From positions 310,001 to 374,000 of the forward strand of contig JADJPB010000004.1 in the NCBI GenBank assembly GCA_016713445.1: a stretch of DNA of 64,000 nt, read 5' to 3'. The first letter of the stretch is position 1. Each line of letters opens with the position of its first letter. This stretch comes from Bacteroidota bacterium (GTDB lineage Bacteria > Bacteroidota > Bacteroidia > AKYH767-A > OLB10). Positions 38,066 through 48,789 of this stretch are shown one piece after another. A model generated the notes under the pieces. It made no database searches, was not told where the DNA came from, and worked only from the letters and a program-made list of their open reading frames with translations. The translations under genes were made by a program, and so were the position numbers.

Positions 38066-38505
38066 ATATAAATTACGATTCGACTAAAATAGTTGATCCC
38101 TTAGTATAGATGGCTTTTTTAGATCTCCTTTTATGCGAATGTGGATTTAGTTGAGATATTTTGAAGATCGAAAATGTAGAAAGTGGGAGAAACTCGGATT
38201 TTTATTTAATCAAAGTATTGATAATTAGATTTTTAATATTTATAGTACTTTTCAATTTATTTTAGGATTCTTCAAAGATAATTGAAAAGTCAATTGATAT
38301 TTTCAGAGCGATTTGAGGACAAAGGAAGAAAAAAATGAAACCAGTTTTATTAACTGTGCATTGTTCATAACCAATTAATAATTAAAATAATAAATTCAGT
38401 AATTAGGGTATTTTGAGCTGTCATTTATATGCATTTTCAACCTTCTGACCTTTATTTCCATCCGATGTAATACAATAAAACGAAGGGCGAAAAGTTTTTA
38501 ACAAA
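38066..38505. other. A/T-rich spacer ahead of the dcw cluster
   Basis: No gene, repeat or terminator is seen. It should hold the promoter of the division cluster; no perfect TTG/TAnnTTTG pair is visible, only a near match (TATTTTG at about 38409-38415). Confidence 0.5.
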
Positions 38506-38529
38506 GTGGGATGAAGTGGGGTAAAGTGG
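38503..38529 (+). promoter_or_regulatory. MraZ operator: three AAGTGG boxes at 10-bp spacing
   Basis: AAAGTGG (38503), GAAGTGG (38513) and AAAGTGG (38523) lie on one face of the helix, each separated by 3 nt. This matches the known MraZ-binding repeats found ahead of dcw clusters. The last box ends 56 nt before the mraZ ATG, implying autoregulation of the cluster. Confidence 0.85.
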
Positions 38530-38585
38530 TAAAATTTAAATTATTTTTACCACCGCAGCCAAAATCTACATCTGCACGAATAAAA

Positions 38586-39062
38586 ATGTCGCAATTCCAC
38601 GGAGAATATGAATGTAAGCTTGACGCCAAAGGGCGTTTAAGTCTGCCGTCGGGTTTGCGCAAGCAGGTATCTCCGGAGGCAAATGAGAAGTTTATGGTGA
38701 ATCGTGGCTTTGAAAATTGCCTCGCGTTATTTCCGATGGATGAGTGGAAGCGTATTTCAGATGCGATTAATGGACTGAATATGTTCGTTGCTAAGAATCG
38801 TGAATTTGCACGTTACTTTTTTCGCGGTGCTACCGAATTAGAATTAGATGCTGCAGGACGATTGCTCTTGCCAAAGCGCCTTTGCGAATATGCGGGTATT
38901 GAGAAAGAAGCTGTTTTATATGGCTGGTCCAACAAAATTGAAATATGGTCAGTGGAGCGCTACAATCAATTGATTGTTGAAGAGCCAAAAGATTTTTCTA
39001 AGCTGGCTGAAGAAGTAATGGGGAAACTGAATGTGGGAGGGCAAGGTCGTGATGTATCATAG
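38586..39062 (+). CDS. mraZ: Transcriptional regulator MraZ
   Basis: A 158-aa AbrB-like DNA-binding protein and repressor of the division cluster. It has two SpoVT/AbrB-type halves: GEYECKLDAKGRLSLPSGLRKQ (about 5-27) and ELELDAAGRLLLPKRLCEYAG (about 80-100). ATG 38586 gives the usual N-terminus MSQFHGEYE; the in-frame ATG at 38511 lies inside the operator and is rejected. Three binding boxes are located upstream. The 3' end overlaps rsmH by 11 nt. Confidence 0.93.
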   Translation: MSQFHGEYECKLDAKGRLSLPSGLRKQVSPEANEKFMVNRGFENCLALFPMDEWKRISDAINGLNMFVAKNREFARYFFRGATELELDAAGRLLLPKRLCEYAGIEKEAVLYGWSNKIEIWSVERYNQLIVEEPKDFSKLAEEVMGKLNVGGQGRDVS

Positions 39063-39948
39063 TCCGGTATTGCTCAAAGAAGCGGTAGATGGTCTTCAAA
39101 TTCAAGAAGACGGAATTTATGTCGATGTGACTTTTGGTGGCGGTGGTCATTCAGCAGAAATTTTAAATCGCTTCGAAAAAGGTAAACTCATCGCTTTCGA
39201 TCAGGATCAAGACGCTTGGGCAAACGTTAGTGCAGATCCAAGAATGGTTTTGTTACCATATAACTTCAAACATTTATCAGAAAAATTGAAAGCAAATGAT
39301 GTGCATGGGGTAGATGGAATTCTTGCCGACCTCGGTGTTTCTTCTCATCAGTTCGATATTGCCGGAAGAGGATTTTCAATTCGATTTAATGCTGAATTGG
39401 ATATGCGGATGAATCAGTCGCAACAATTAACGGCAAAGGATATTCTGAATAATTACCCCGAACAAGAATTGGTTCGTGTATTTCAAGAATACGGAGAATT
39501 ACCTTCATCTAAAAGAATGGCTGCAGAAATTGTTCGCGTGCGTCAAGAGAAATATATTACCACTTCGGATGAATTAAAAAGTACTGTATCACGCTTTGCA
39601 CCTCGCACAAAAGAAAATACTTTCTATGCTCAGCTCTTCCAAGCTTTAAGAATCGAGGTGAACGATGAGTTAATCGCACTTAAAGAATTGTTATTGCAGG
39701 CGGTACAGATGTTGAAAAAAGGCGGACGCTTAGTGGTTATCAGCTATCATAGTTTAGAGGATCGCTTAGTTAAAAACTTTTTAAACAGTGGAAATTTCTC
39801 AGGGGAGATCAACAAAGATTTTTTTGGACATCCTGTAGGATTAGTGTTTAAATCAATCACGCGAAAGCCGATTGTTCCCAATGCAGAAGAAGTGGAAATG
39901 AACCCGCGCTCTCGTAGTGCTAAAATGAGAATTGCTGAACGACTATGA
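39052..39948 (+). CDS. rsmH: 16S rRNA (cytosine1402-N4)-methyltransferase
   Basis: 298 aa; methylates 16S rRNA C1402. The N-terminus YHSPVLLKEAVDGL, the SAM-binding VDVTFGGGGHS, the DLGVSSHQFD block, RGFSIRFNAELDMRM and the late VISYHSLEDRLVKNF motif are intact. ATG 39052 is preferred over an upstream in-frame start because the family begins right before YHSPVLL. It overlaps mraZ by 11 nt and ftsL by 4 nt (ATGA), typical of the dcw operon. Confidence 0.95.
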   Translation: MYHSPVLLKEAVDGLQIQEDGIYVDVTFGGGGHSAEILNRFEKGKLIAFDQDQDAWANVSADPRMVLLPYNFKHLSEKLKANDVHGVDGILADLGVSSHQFDIAGRGFSIRFNAELDMRMNQSQQLTAKDILNNYPEQELVRVFQEYGELPSSKRMAAEIVRVRQEKYITTSDELKSTVSRFAPRTKENTFYAQLFQALRIEVNDELIALKELLLQAVQMLKKGGRLVVISYHSLEDRLVKNFLNSGNFSGEINKDFFGHPVGLVFKSITRKPIVPNAEEVEMNPRSRSAKMRIAERL

Positions 39949-40346
39949 ATAAAATTCGCCAATCAACACAAGAGCCCAAAGAGAAGGTCGTTACAAAGAA
40001 GAAAGCGAAAAGCGAAAGTGCCGCACGAAAGTTAATTCGTGTGGTGAACATTTTTGAATATTTTGATCGAAAGTCGGTGATGGTGATTATGCCTTATATG
40101 TTTTTCTTGTTCTTTTTAGGATTGATTTATATCGCCAACAGTTATTACGCTGAAAAATCCATTCGTGATATTGATAAGACAGGTCGTGATTTAAAAGAAT
40201 TGCGCGCAGAGTTTATTACAGCTCGAAACGACTTAATGTATCGTTCTAAACTGACTGAAGTGGCAAAAGCGATTGAAGTGAAGGAAGTGAAGGAAGCCAG
40301 GGTCGCACCTAGTAAGATAATAGTGAAAGTTCAATCCGAGAAATAA
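39945..40346 (+). CDS. ftsL: FtsL-like cell division protein
   Basis: A 133-aa bitopic membrane protein. It has a basic cytoplasmic N-terminus (about 1-45), one membrane segment (about 50-68, IMPYMFFLFFLGLIYIA), then a periplasmic helix likely to form a coiled coil. Sequence is poorly conserved in this family; the assignment rests on size, topology and position between rsmH and ftsI. FtsL would bridge FtsQ and the FtsW-FtsI synthase. Start overlaps the rsmH stop (ATGA). Confidence 0.82.
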   Translation: MNKIRQSTQEPKEKVVTKKKAKSESAARKLIRVVNIFEYFDRKSVMVIMPYMFFLFFLGLIYIANSYYAEKSIRDIDKTGRDLKELRAEFITARNDLMYRSKLTEVAKAIEVKEVKEARVAPSKIIVKVQSEK

Positions 40347-40354
40347 TTACGATC

Positions 40355-42448
40355 ATGGCTGAAAAGAAAAATGATATTTTACGAAGAAGTTATTTGGTGT
40401 TTGCCGGATTTCTGATTTTCGGAATGGCGATCATCGGTCGTATTGGCTATTTGCAAATTGTAGAGGGAGAATACTGGAAGAAAAAAGCTGAATTTTTAAC
40501 GCTTTCTTATCATACCATCTCACCCATGCGTGGAAATATTTATGCAAGTGATGGAAGTTTGTTGGCTACATCATTGCCTCGGTATGATATTCATGTGGAC
40601 TTGAATTCTCGCGGGATAAAGAGTGAGGTGTTTAATGATAACGTCGATTCTCTTGCTTTGTGTCTCTCGCAATTATTTAAGGGAAAATCAAAGAACGAAT
40701 ACAAAAGACAATTAAAAGAAGCTCGTAGAAATGGGAATCGCTATTTGTTGCTGAAGAGAAATGTTTCGTATACCGAGCAAAAATTCTGAGAACTTTTCCT
40801 TTGTTTCGTTTAGGGCAAAACAAAGGTGGACTTATTGTTGACCAATTAAGTCGAAGAGAAAAGCCTTTCAAATTATTAGCTTCTCGTACAGTAGGCTATA
40901 AAATGGAAAATGATGCGATAGAATCTGTGGGTATTGAGGGAGCTTTTGATAATAATTTAAGAGGCACTACTGGAAAAGATTAATGCAACGCATTGCAGGG
41001 AATGTCTGGAAGCCAGTAAATAATGAAAATGAAATTGAACCTCTAGATGGAAGTGATGTCATCACAACTATTGATCTAAATCTACAAGATGTTGCTGAGC
41101 ATGCTTTGATGAATCAATTACAAAGTAGCGAAGCTGAAATGGGATGTGCTATTTTAATGGAAGTATCTACTGGACATATCAAAGCCATCGCCAATTTAAA
41201 AGAACCGGTGATGAGAATACATACACGGAAGATTATAATTATGCTATTGGTCAGGGGACAGAACCCGGCTCTACTTTTAAGTTAGCCACCTTGATGGCCG
41301 CTATGGAAGATGGGTATATTGACTTGGAGGATAGTTGCGAAACCGGAAATGGGGAAATGCGGCTAGCCGGCGGCGTTATGATGCGAGACTCACACCATGG
41401 AGGTTATGGAAGTGTATCCGTGAAGAAAGCATTTGCGGTTTCTTCGAATGTTGGGATCTCAAAAATCGCGATGAAGTATTATGGGAAGAATCCGCAAAAA
41501 TTGATGAATCGACTCCGTAGTATGCATATTGCAGATCCATTAGCATTACAATTACCTGGTGAGCCTGCTTCAAGATTGAAGGATACAAAGGATAAAGATT
41601 GGTCGAAAATATCATTGCCATTTATCTCTATTGGATATGAATCAAAATTAACTCCGTTGCAATTGCTTACCTTTTATAATGCAGTAGCTAATAATGGTAA
41701 AATGGTGCAACCACTTTTTGTAAAGGAGATTAGCAACAAGGGTAAAGTGGTGAAGTCGTTTCAATCGAAAGTGATTGCTGAAAGTATTTGTTCTCCTGCT
41801 ACAATTCAAATGGCGCGTCGCATGTTGGAAGAAGTGGTGACCACAGGAACTGCTTCTCATATTAAACATGCACAATATACAATTGCTGGGAAAACAGGAA
41901 CTGCACAAATTGCACAAGGTAAAGACGGATACAAAACAGGAAAAGTAAAGTATCAGGCTTCTTTCTGCGGATATTTCCCTGCAGATAATCCACAATATTC
42001 ATGCATTGTTGTTGTATATGGACCTAGCAAGGATGCCTATTATGGTGCTTCTATAGCTTGTCCTGTTTTTAAAGATATTGCAGACAAAGCTTATGCTCTC
42101 GATATAAATATGCATAAGGAGGTAACACGTGTCCCGGATTCGTTGTACGCTGGTGTACCCACGGTAAAAGCGGGTCGCGGAATGTCTGCATTTAGAGCCA
42201 CTAAGAATTTAAAAGTTGATTATAAAGGTCCGGAGAATGGTTGGGTGTCGAAGCAGCAAAGTGCTTATACACCCGAGGATGAAAAAGTACCGAATGTAAC
42301 GGGTATGGGTCTACGTGATGCGATTTATTTACTCGAAGGACAAGGGATGATGGTGAAGCCCATTGGTCGTGGAGCTGTGGTAAAGCAATCTATTCAGCCG
42401 GGAGCGAAGTTTCAAAAGGGACAACAAATAATAATTGAATTGGGATAA
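40355..42448 (+). CDS. ftsI: Division transpeptidase FtsI/PBP3 with PASTA domain (three frame breaks)
   Basis: 698 aa after repair; cross-links septal peptidoglycan. It has a membrane anchor (about 13-33), a dimerisation/pedestal domain (PMRGNIYASDG), then the transpeptidase with GSTFK (catalytic Ser near 305), SSN (near 364) and KTGTAQ (near 513), and one C-terminal PASTA domain (about 642-698). It is split at three A runs each one base short: 40779-40783 (repair reads TEQKILRTFPLF), 40974-40977 (TTGKRLMQRIAG) and 41198-41201 (ANLKRTGDENTY). Three independent breaks in an essential gene argue for sequence error. The stop and the murE start share a base (TAATG). Confidence 0.93.
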
Positions 42449-43905
42449 TGAATCTGCTTAGCGATTTACTGTATAAAGCCGGCATCGAGGAAGTAAGTGG
42501 TGACACTTCTATCTTGATTGAGAAAGTATGCTTTGATTCGCGCAAGGTTGAAGCAGGAACTTTATTTGTTGCCATTCGCGGCACAGCTTCTGACGGACAT
42601 CAATTCATCGCTGAAGTAATCGCTAAAGGTGCAGCAGCAATTGTCTGCGAAGAAATGCCCAGGGAGCGCTTTCAGGCAGTAACGTACATTCAAGTAAAAA
42701 ATTCTTCACTTGCTTTAGCCATCATTGCTGCTAACTTTTACGATCAGCCCTCCGAAAAAATCACATTGATTGGAGTGACTGGAACGAATGGGAAAACCAC
42801 CATCGTTTCTTTATTGCATGCGTTGTATCGTCAACTTGGATATAAAGTTGGATTGTTAAGTACTGTCGTAAATCGTATTAACGATTTAGAAATTCCGGCT
42901 ACGCATACCACTCCTGATCCAATTCAATTGAATGCACTTTTGGCAAAGATGGTAGATTCAGAATGTACACATTGTTTTATGGAGGTGAGTTCCCATGCAG
43001 TAGTGCAACATCGGGTGAGCGGATTGCAATTTGATGGAGGTGTCTTTACAAACATCACACGTGATCATTTGGATTATCATAAAACTTTTGAAGAGTATAT
43101 TAAAGCAAAGCAAGGATTTTTTGATAAGCTTCCTTCGACGGCCTTTGCCCTGGTAAATGCCGATGATCGCAATGGAAAGATCATGGTGCAAAATTCAAAA
43201 GCGAATGTGAAGACCTACAGTTTGCAAGGTGTTGCGGATTTCAAAGCAAAGATCTTGGAGAGCTCTTTTACTGGATTGATGTTAAACATCGATGGTAGCG
43301 ATTTATTATGTCGCCTCAGTGGAAAATTTAATGCTTACAATATTCTAAGCGTATATGGTATAGCCGTTTTACTGGGTGAAGAAAAATTATCTGTGTTGAC
43401 TGCCATCAGTACGTTGAAAGCTCCGGAAGGTAGATTTCAACGTGTAGAAAGTGCAAACGGTGTCATTGGCATTGTGGATTATGCGCACACTCCTGATGCA
43501 TTGCAAAACGTGCTGGCAACGATTCAGGATATTCGAATTGGGAATGAGCAAATTATTACTGTAGTAGGGTGTGGAGGAGATCGTGATAAAGGAAAGCGCC
43601 CCCAAATGGCGGCCATCGCGTGTGATCAAAGTGATCGTGTGATTTTAACCTCGGACAATCCGCGCAATGAAGATCCTGATCAAATCATTGCCGAAATGAA
43701 GGCCGGTATTCCTATTCATCAACAGAAAAAAGTTCTTTCTGTGAGTGATCGTCGTGAAGCAGTACGCACAGCATGTGCTCTGGCGAAGAAGGGTGATATC
43801 ATACTTCTCGCCGGTAAGGGACATGAAAAATATCAAGATATCAAAGGTGTGAAACATCCATTTGATGACTTACAAGTATTAGAAGAATCATTTGAACTCT
43901 GTTAA
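42448..43905 (+). CDS. murE: UDP-MurNAc-tripeptide synthetase MurE
   Basis: 485 aa. Adds the third residue to the peptidoglycan stem peptide. The ATP-binding GTNGKTT is at 112-118, with [15 protein letters not shown] and [11 protein letters not shown] following. The late motif [10 protein letters not shown] has the DNPR signature of enzymes specific for meso-diaminopimelate, so the wall is probably DAP type. Intact. Confidence 0.95.
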   Translation: MNLLSDLLYKAGIEEVSGDTSILIEKVCFDSRKVEAGTLFVAIRGTASDGHQFIAEVIAKGAAAIVCEEMPRERFQAVTYIQVKNSSLALAIIAANFYDQPSEKITLIGVTGTNGKTTIVSLLHALYRQLGYKVGLLSTVVNRINDLEIPATHTTPDPIQLNALLAKMVDSECTHCFMEVSSHAVVQHRVSGLQFDGGVFTNITRDHLDYHKTFEEYIKAKQGFFDKLPSTAFALVNADDRNGKIMVQNSKANVKTYSLQGVADFKAKILESSFTGLMLNIDGSDLLCRLSGKFNAYNILSVYGIAVLLGEEKLSVLTAISTLKAPEGRFQRVESANGVIGIVDYAHTPDALQNVLATIQDIRIGNEQIITVVGCGGDRDKGKRPQMAAIACDQSDRVILTSDNPRNEDPDQIIAEMKAGIPIHQQKKVLSVSDRREAVRTACALAKKGDIILLAGKGHEKYQDIKGVKHPFDDLQVLEESFELC

Positions 43906-43907
43906 TT

Positions 43908-45167
43908 ATGTTATATTATCTCTTTGAATATTTAGATAAAGCTTATGACATTCCCGGTGCCGGCGTGTTTCGGTTCTTATCGTTCAGAGCAGCAATGGCG
44001 ATCATTACGTCGTTGGTGATCACTCTGTTTTTAGGAAAACGTATTATTGCTTATCTCTTGCGCATGCAAGTAGGTGAAACGATTCGTGATTTAGGTTTAG
44101 ATGGCCAAGCGAAGAAACAAGGTACTCCAACTATGGGAGGACTTATTATCATCGCAGCGATTTTGATTCCAACCTTACTTTTTACAAAGGTGGATAATGT
44201 ATACATCATCGCGATGATTGTGAGTGTAATTTGGTTAGGCCTTATTGGATTTTTGGATGATTACATCAAAGTATTTAAAAAGGATAAAGAAGGATTAAGA
44301 GCAAAATCAAAACTCATTGGCCAAGTGGGTCTCGGAGTTATTATTGGATCACTCTTGTATTTTAATCCGAATGTAGTGGTTCGTGAGAATAGCTCTACAA
44401 CATCGAACGTTGTGATCAGTCAAAGTGGAAATATAGTAGATGACATCAATAACTCTTCGAAGATGTCTGCAACGGGTATAAATGTCAAGTCGACACGTAC
44501 AACAATTCCATTTTTAAAGAACAACGAATTTGAATATGCTGATATGATCAGTTGGGCCGGCGAACATAAGAAATGGATGCTGCCTGTACTTTTTATATTG
44601 ATGGTAACATTTATTATCACTGCTGTTTCAAATGGAGCTAATATTACAGATGGTATTGATGGGCTTGCTACGGGTACCAGTGCTATCATCGGAACTACGC
44701 TCGCCATTTTTGCATACGTTTCGGGCAATACAGTATTTGCAAGTTATTTGAACATTATGTATATACCAAATACGGGTGAGCTCATGGTTTTCATGAGTGC
44801 GTTTGTAGGTGCTTGTGTCGGGTTCCTTTGGTATAATTCATACCCTGCGCAGGTTTTTATGGGTGATACCGGAAGTTTAGCGTTAGGAGGAATCATAGCA
44901 GTATTTGCAATTGCCATTCGTAAAGAATTATTAATTCCAATTATCTGCGGGGTCTTCCTCGTAGAGAATTTATCAGTGATGGTGCAAGTGAGTTATTTCA
45001 AATACACGAAGAAAAAGTATGGAGAAGGTCGACGCATCTTTAAAATGTCGCCACTTCATCATCATTACCAAAAGTTAGGATATCACGAATCGAAAATTGT
45101 AACTCGATTTTGGATAGTGGGAATTATGTTGGCTGTATTAAGTGTAGTAACCTTAAAGTTAAGATAA
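43908..45167 (+). CDS. mraY: Phospho-N-acetylmuramoyl-pentapeptide transferase MraY
   Basis: A 419-aa polytopic inner-membrane enzyme that makes lipid I on undecaprenyl phosphate. [11 protein letters not shown], the aspartate-rich [34 protein letters not shown] and MSPLHHHYQ motifs are intact. Between the DDY and NITDG motifs lies a long insert (roughly residues 155-220) that makes the protein longer than E. coli MraY (360 aa), as is common in Bacteroidota. Confidence 0.95.
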   Translation: MLYYLFEYLDKAYDIPGAGVFRFLSFRAAMAIITSLVITLFLGKRIIAYLLRMQVGETIRDLGLDGQAKKQGTPTMGGLIIIAAILIPTLLFTKVDNVYIIAMIVSVIWLGLIGFLDDYIKVFKKDKEGLRAKSKLIGQVGLGVIIGSLLYFNPNVVVRENSSTTSNVVISQSGNIVDDINNSSKMSATGINVKSTRTTIPFLKNNEFEYADMISWAGEHKKWMLPVLFILMVTFIITAVSNGANITDGIDGLATGTSAIIGTTLAIFAYVSGNTVFASYLNIMYIPNTGELMVFMSAFVGACVGFLWYNSYPAQVFMGDTGSLALGGIIAVFAIAIRKELLIPIICGVFLVENLSVMVQVSYFKYTKKKYGEGRRIFKMSPLHHHYQKLGYHESKIVTRFWIVGIMLAVLSVVTLKLR

Positions 45168-45171
45168 ATAA

Positions 45172-46518
45172 ATGTTCGCTTCAAAAGAAAATATGGTAAT
45201 TCTCGGTGCTGCTGAAAGCGGCGTTGGAACAGCTATACTTGCCCAGAAGCTAGGCATGAATGTATTTGTTTCTGATTTCGGAAAAATCGCAGACAAGTAT
45301 AAAGATGAACTGGAAAAATATAATATTCAGTTTGAAGAAGGTCAACATTCTCAAGATATAATATTAGCAGCAGATGTGTTGGTGAAGAGTCCGGGAATCC
45401 CTGATAAAGCTCCCATCATCAAAAAATTGAAGGAAGCTAATATTCAAATTCAGTCGGAGATCGAATTTGCGGCGATACATAATCAAGCTAAAATTATCGC
45501 CATCACAGGAACTAACGGGAAGACCACTACGACATTACTTACTCACCATCTTTTAAAAAAGGCAGGGTTGAATGTGGGATTAGGTGGAAACATTGGAAAA
45601 AGCTTTGCACGACTAGTAGCAGAAGAATTGCACGATTATTATGTTCTCGAGCTCAGCAGCTTTCAATTAGACGGATGTTACACATTCAGAGCTGATATTG
45701 CGGTACTCACCAACATCACTCCGGATCATCTAGATCGTTACGAATACGATTTGCAAAATTATATTGATTCTAAATTCAGAATTATTCAAAATCAAAGGAG
45801 TGAAGATGCCTTTATCTATTGTGCAGATGATGCATTAACGATGCAGCAACTAGAGAGAAATACACCCACCATGCAATGCTTTCCTTTTAGCCTTACTAAA
45901 AAGGAAAACATGAGTGCATGGTTAGACGACACGCAATTAAACATTCAAACACATAACCAAACCTTCAATATGTCAATACACGATCTAGCTCTTCAAGGCA
46001 AACACAACATTTACAACTCAATGGCAGCAGGAATTGCTGGACGTATTCTTGACATCCGAAAAGAAGTCGTTCGCGAGAGCTTTTCGGATTTCGAGAATAT
46101 AGAGCATCGCCTCGAAAACGTAACTACCGTTCATGGTATCGAATTTATTAATGATTCAAAGGCTACGAATGTAAACTCTACATGGTATGCCTTGGAGTCT
46201 ATGAAAAAACCAACGATTTGGATTGCTGGTGGTGTAGATAAAGGAAATGAATATGAGATGTTGCTTGAGTTGGTGAAGAACCGAGTAAAAGCAATTGTAT
46301 GCATGGGAATTGATAACAAGAAAATTATCGCCGCCTTCAAAGAAGTAGTTCCAGTAATCATTGAAACAGCATCTGCCGAAGAAGCTGTACAAGTGGCGTA
46401 TGGTTTAGGGAAAAACGGCGATGCTGTTTTATTATCTCCTGCTTGTGCTAGCTTCGATTTATTTGAAAACTACGAAGATCGTGGACGAAAGTTTAAATCT
46501 GCAGTTCGGAATTTATAA
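45172..46518 (+). CDS. murD: UDP-MurNAc-L-alanine:D-glutamate ligase MurD
   Basis: 448 aa. Adds D-glutamate, supplied by MurI elsewhere in this window, to UDP-MurNAc-L-Ala. GTNGKTT at 113-119, ELSSFQLDG, LTNITPDHLDRY and INDSKATNVNST are present; the C-terminus has LLSPACASFDLFENYEDRG. Intact; 4 nt after mraY. Confidence 0.95.
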   Translation: MFASKENMVILGAAESGVGTAILAQKLGMNVFVSDFGKIADKYKDELEKYNIQFEEGQHSQDIILAADVLVKSPGIPDKAPIIKKLKEANIQIQSEIEFAAIHNQAKIIAITGTNGKTTTTLLTHHLLKKAGLNVGLGGNIGKSFARLVAEELHDYYVLELSSFQLDGCYTFRADIAVLTNITPDHLDRYEYDLQNYIDSKFRIIQNQRSEDAFIYCADDALTMQQLERNTPTMQCFPFSLTKKENMSAWLDDTQLNIQTHNQTFNMSIHDLALQGKHNIYNSMAAGIAGRILDIRKEVVRESFSDFENIEHRLENVTTVHGIEFINDSKATNVNSTWYALESMKKPTIWIAGGVDKGNEYEMLLELVKNRVKAIVCMGIDNKKIIAAFKEVVPVIIETASAEEAVQVAYGLGKNGDAVLLSPACASFDLFENYEDRGRKFKSAVRNL

Positions 46519-46536
46519 TTCTTAAACAAGATAGAG

Positions 46537-47685
46537 ATGACTTGGTTAGAAACCTACTTTAAAGGCGACCGCACTATTTGGTTAATCGTGATACTCTTAA
46601 GTATCGTGAGTATACTTGCTGTGTATAGTTCTACGGGTACACTAGCCTATAAATATCAATCGGGGAATACCGAGTATTATTTATTTAAGCATGGTATTAT
46701 CATGCTGCTAGGTTTTGCATTGATGTACGGAATTCATATGTTGAAGTATACGGTTTATGCGCGTATCGCGACATTGGGTATTTTAATTGCGATCCCGCTT
46801 TTGTTTTTACTTTACTCTTGGGAAGTAATATCAATGAAGCAAGTAGATGGTTAACACTTCCAATCATTGGTCTTTCCTTTCAAACTTCCGATTTTGCAAA
46901 GGTAGCGTTGATCTTGTATGTGGCTCGACTTCTCTCGAAGAAGCAAGATAATATTAAAGATTTCAAAACAGCATTTTTGCCTATTATCATACCAGTAGGA
47001 TTGGTATGTATGTTAATTTTACCAGCTAACTTCTCTACCGCTGCGGTATTATTTAACTTGTGTAGTATTGATGTTTATTGGAAGAATTAGTTTAAGGTAC
47101 CTCCTGTATATGTTTGGAGGGGCAGTTGTCATCTTTAGTTTATTCTTAGCTTTTGCTTATTTCACGGGAATCGGCGGCGGTCGTATGAGCACCTGGGCAT
47201 CACGAATCGAAAATTTTAGCGGTGGTGGTGACGAAGGAAATTACCAAGTGCAACAAGCAAAAATTGCAATTGCAACTGGAGGTATTGTTGGTAAAGGTCC
47301 CGGGAATAGTGATCAAAGAAATTTCCTACCACATCCATATTCCGATTTTATTTTCGCCATTATCGTGGAAGAATATGGATTATTAGGAGGGACGTTTGTG
47401 CTCTTTCTGTACTTGCTTTTATTTTATCGAGCGATGCAAATTGTCAAAAAAACGGAACGCGCATTCGCTGCACTTATCACCATAGGATGTGCATTTAGTT
47501 TAGTGTTTCAAGGCCTAATAAATATGGCGGTTGCGGTAAATCTATTTCCAGTAACTGGTCAGCCCTTGCCAATGTTAAGTATGGGCGGGACGTCCATTTG
47601 GTTTACAAGTGCTGCCATTGGAATAATATTGAGTGTGAGTAGTGAAATTGATAAACCAGATAGTAGTCCAGCCCTTGCAGCCTAA
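46537..47685 (+). CDS. ftsW: Septal peptidoglycan polymerase FtsW (two frame breaks)
   Basis: 382 aa after repair; SEDS-family glycosyltransferase with about ten membrane segments. Motifs: ILAVYSSTG in TM1, INEASRWLTLPIIGLSFQTSDFAK, GEGNYQ-like GDEGNYQVQQAKIAIATGG and the terminal QPLPMLSMGGTS. Breaks: one base missing near 46817-46819 (repair reads LYSLGSNINEASRW) and one extra base near 47054-47056 (repair reads AVLFTCVVLMFIG). Both lie between conserved stretches that are otherwise perfect. Confidence 0.92.
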
Positions 47686-48789
47686 TCAAAATATACGCAT
47701 TATTATTAGTGGGGAGGAACCGGTGGGCATATCTTTCCAGCGATAGCTATTGCGAATGCATTGAAGTCGTTGAAAAGTGATATCGAGTTATTGTTTGTAG
47801 GCGCGGAGGGAAAAATGGAGATGGAAAAAGTTCCGGCTTCAGGGTTTATTATTAAAGGATTGCCTATAGCAGGTATTAAGCGCGAATTGAGTATAGATAA
47901 TTTATCGTTTCCGATTAAATTAATAGCGAGTTTGAACAAAGCGAATTCTATCGTAAAGGAATTTAATCCGCATGTAGCGGTAGGTGTTGGTGGATATGCC
48001 AGCGGCCCATTGTTATTTGTAGCGGCGCGAAGAGGAGTTCCTACATTAATTCAAGAGCAAAATTCTTATCCGGGAATCACCAATAAATTATTGGCGAAAA
48101 AAGCAAAGAAGATTTGTGTAGCCTATGAAAACATGGATCAGTTTTTTCCTGCTGAGAAGATTGTATTTACCGGAAACCCGGTACGCAACGATATTCAATC
48201 CATAGAAGGAAAGAGAGAGGAAGCCGCACAATTTTTTGGTTTAGATGCACAACGTCCTACGTTATTAATTGTAGGCGGAAGTCAAGGTGCACGAAGTATC
48301 AATCGTGCCATCAAAGGCGGACTTCAGCAATTGGTAGAATCGGGCATACAGGTGATTTGGCAAACCGGCAAATTGTTTTCTCAAGAAGCATCCGAGGCAT
48401 TGACCATGATAAATTCTTCTTCTATCAAAGCCATGGATTTTATTTCGAGGATGGATTTAGCTTATGCGATGGCAGATGCAGTGGTCACTCGTGCTGGTGC
48501 AAGCACCGTTTCTGAATTATGTATTGTGAGAAAACCATCTATCATGGTGCCTTTACCCACCGCGGCGGAAGACCATCAAACTAAAAACTGCAAAGCTTTA
48601 GTTAGTAGAAACGCTGCATTGTTAGTTCCCGATAGTGAAGCACCAACCCGATTAGTACAGGAAGCAATTGCCCTCATCAACAACAAGGAAAAGTGTAAAG
48701 AGCTATCTGAAAATATTGCTCCTTTAGCACGTCCCAAAGCGGCGTTAGAAATTGCAAATGAAATATTACAACTTGTAAAAATTAAGTAG
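47675..48789 (+). CDS. murG: Undecaprenyl-PP-MurNAc-pentapeptide GlcNAc transferase MurG (one frame break)
   Basis: 371 aa after repair; converts lipid I to lipid II. The frame is lost at GGGG 47711-47714, where one more G restores the signature ISGGGTGGHIFPA. No ATG precedes it; TTG 47675, overlapping the ftsW end, gives MQPNQNIRIIISGGG and is my best start. Other motifs: GVGGYASGPLL, QEQNSYPGITNK, FTGNPVR, VGGSQGARSINRA, TRAGASTVSEL and PTAAEDHQTKN. Confidence 0.9.

Noticed and set aside
34588..38505. tRNA or small RNA genes in the long spacers
   Set aside because: I found no T-loop or cloverleaf signatures; the spacers are explained by repeats and A/T-rich sequence.
38511..38585. Upstream start for mraZ at ATG 38511
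   Set aside because: It lies inside the MraZ operator and would add 25 residues absent from the family.
40355..42448. Four separate small genes instead of one ftsI
   Set aside because: The pieces are consecutive parts of one penicillin-binding protein; each junction is repaired by one base in an A run.
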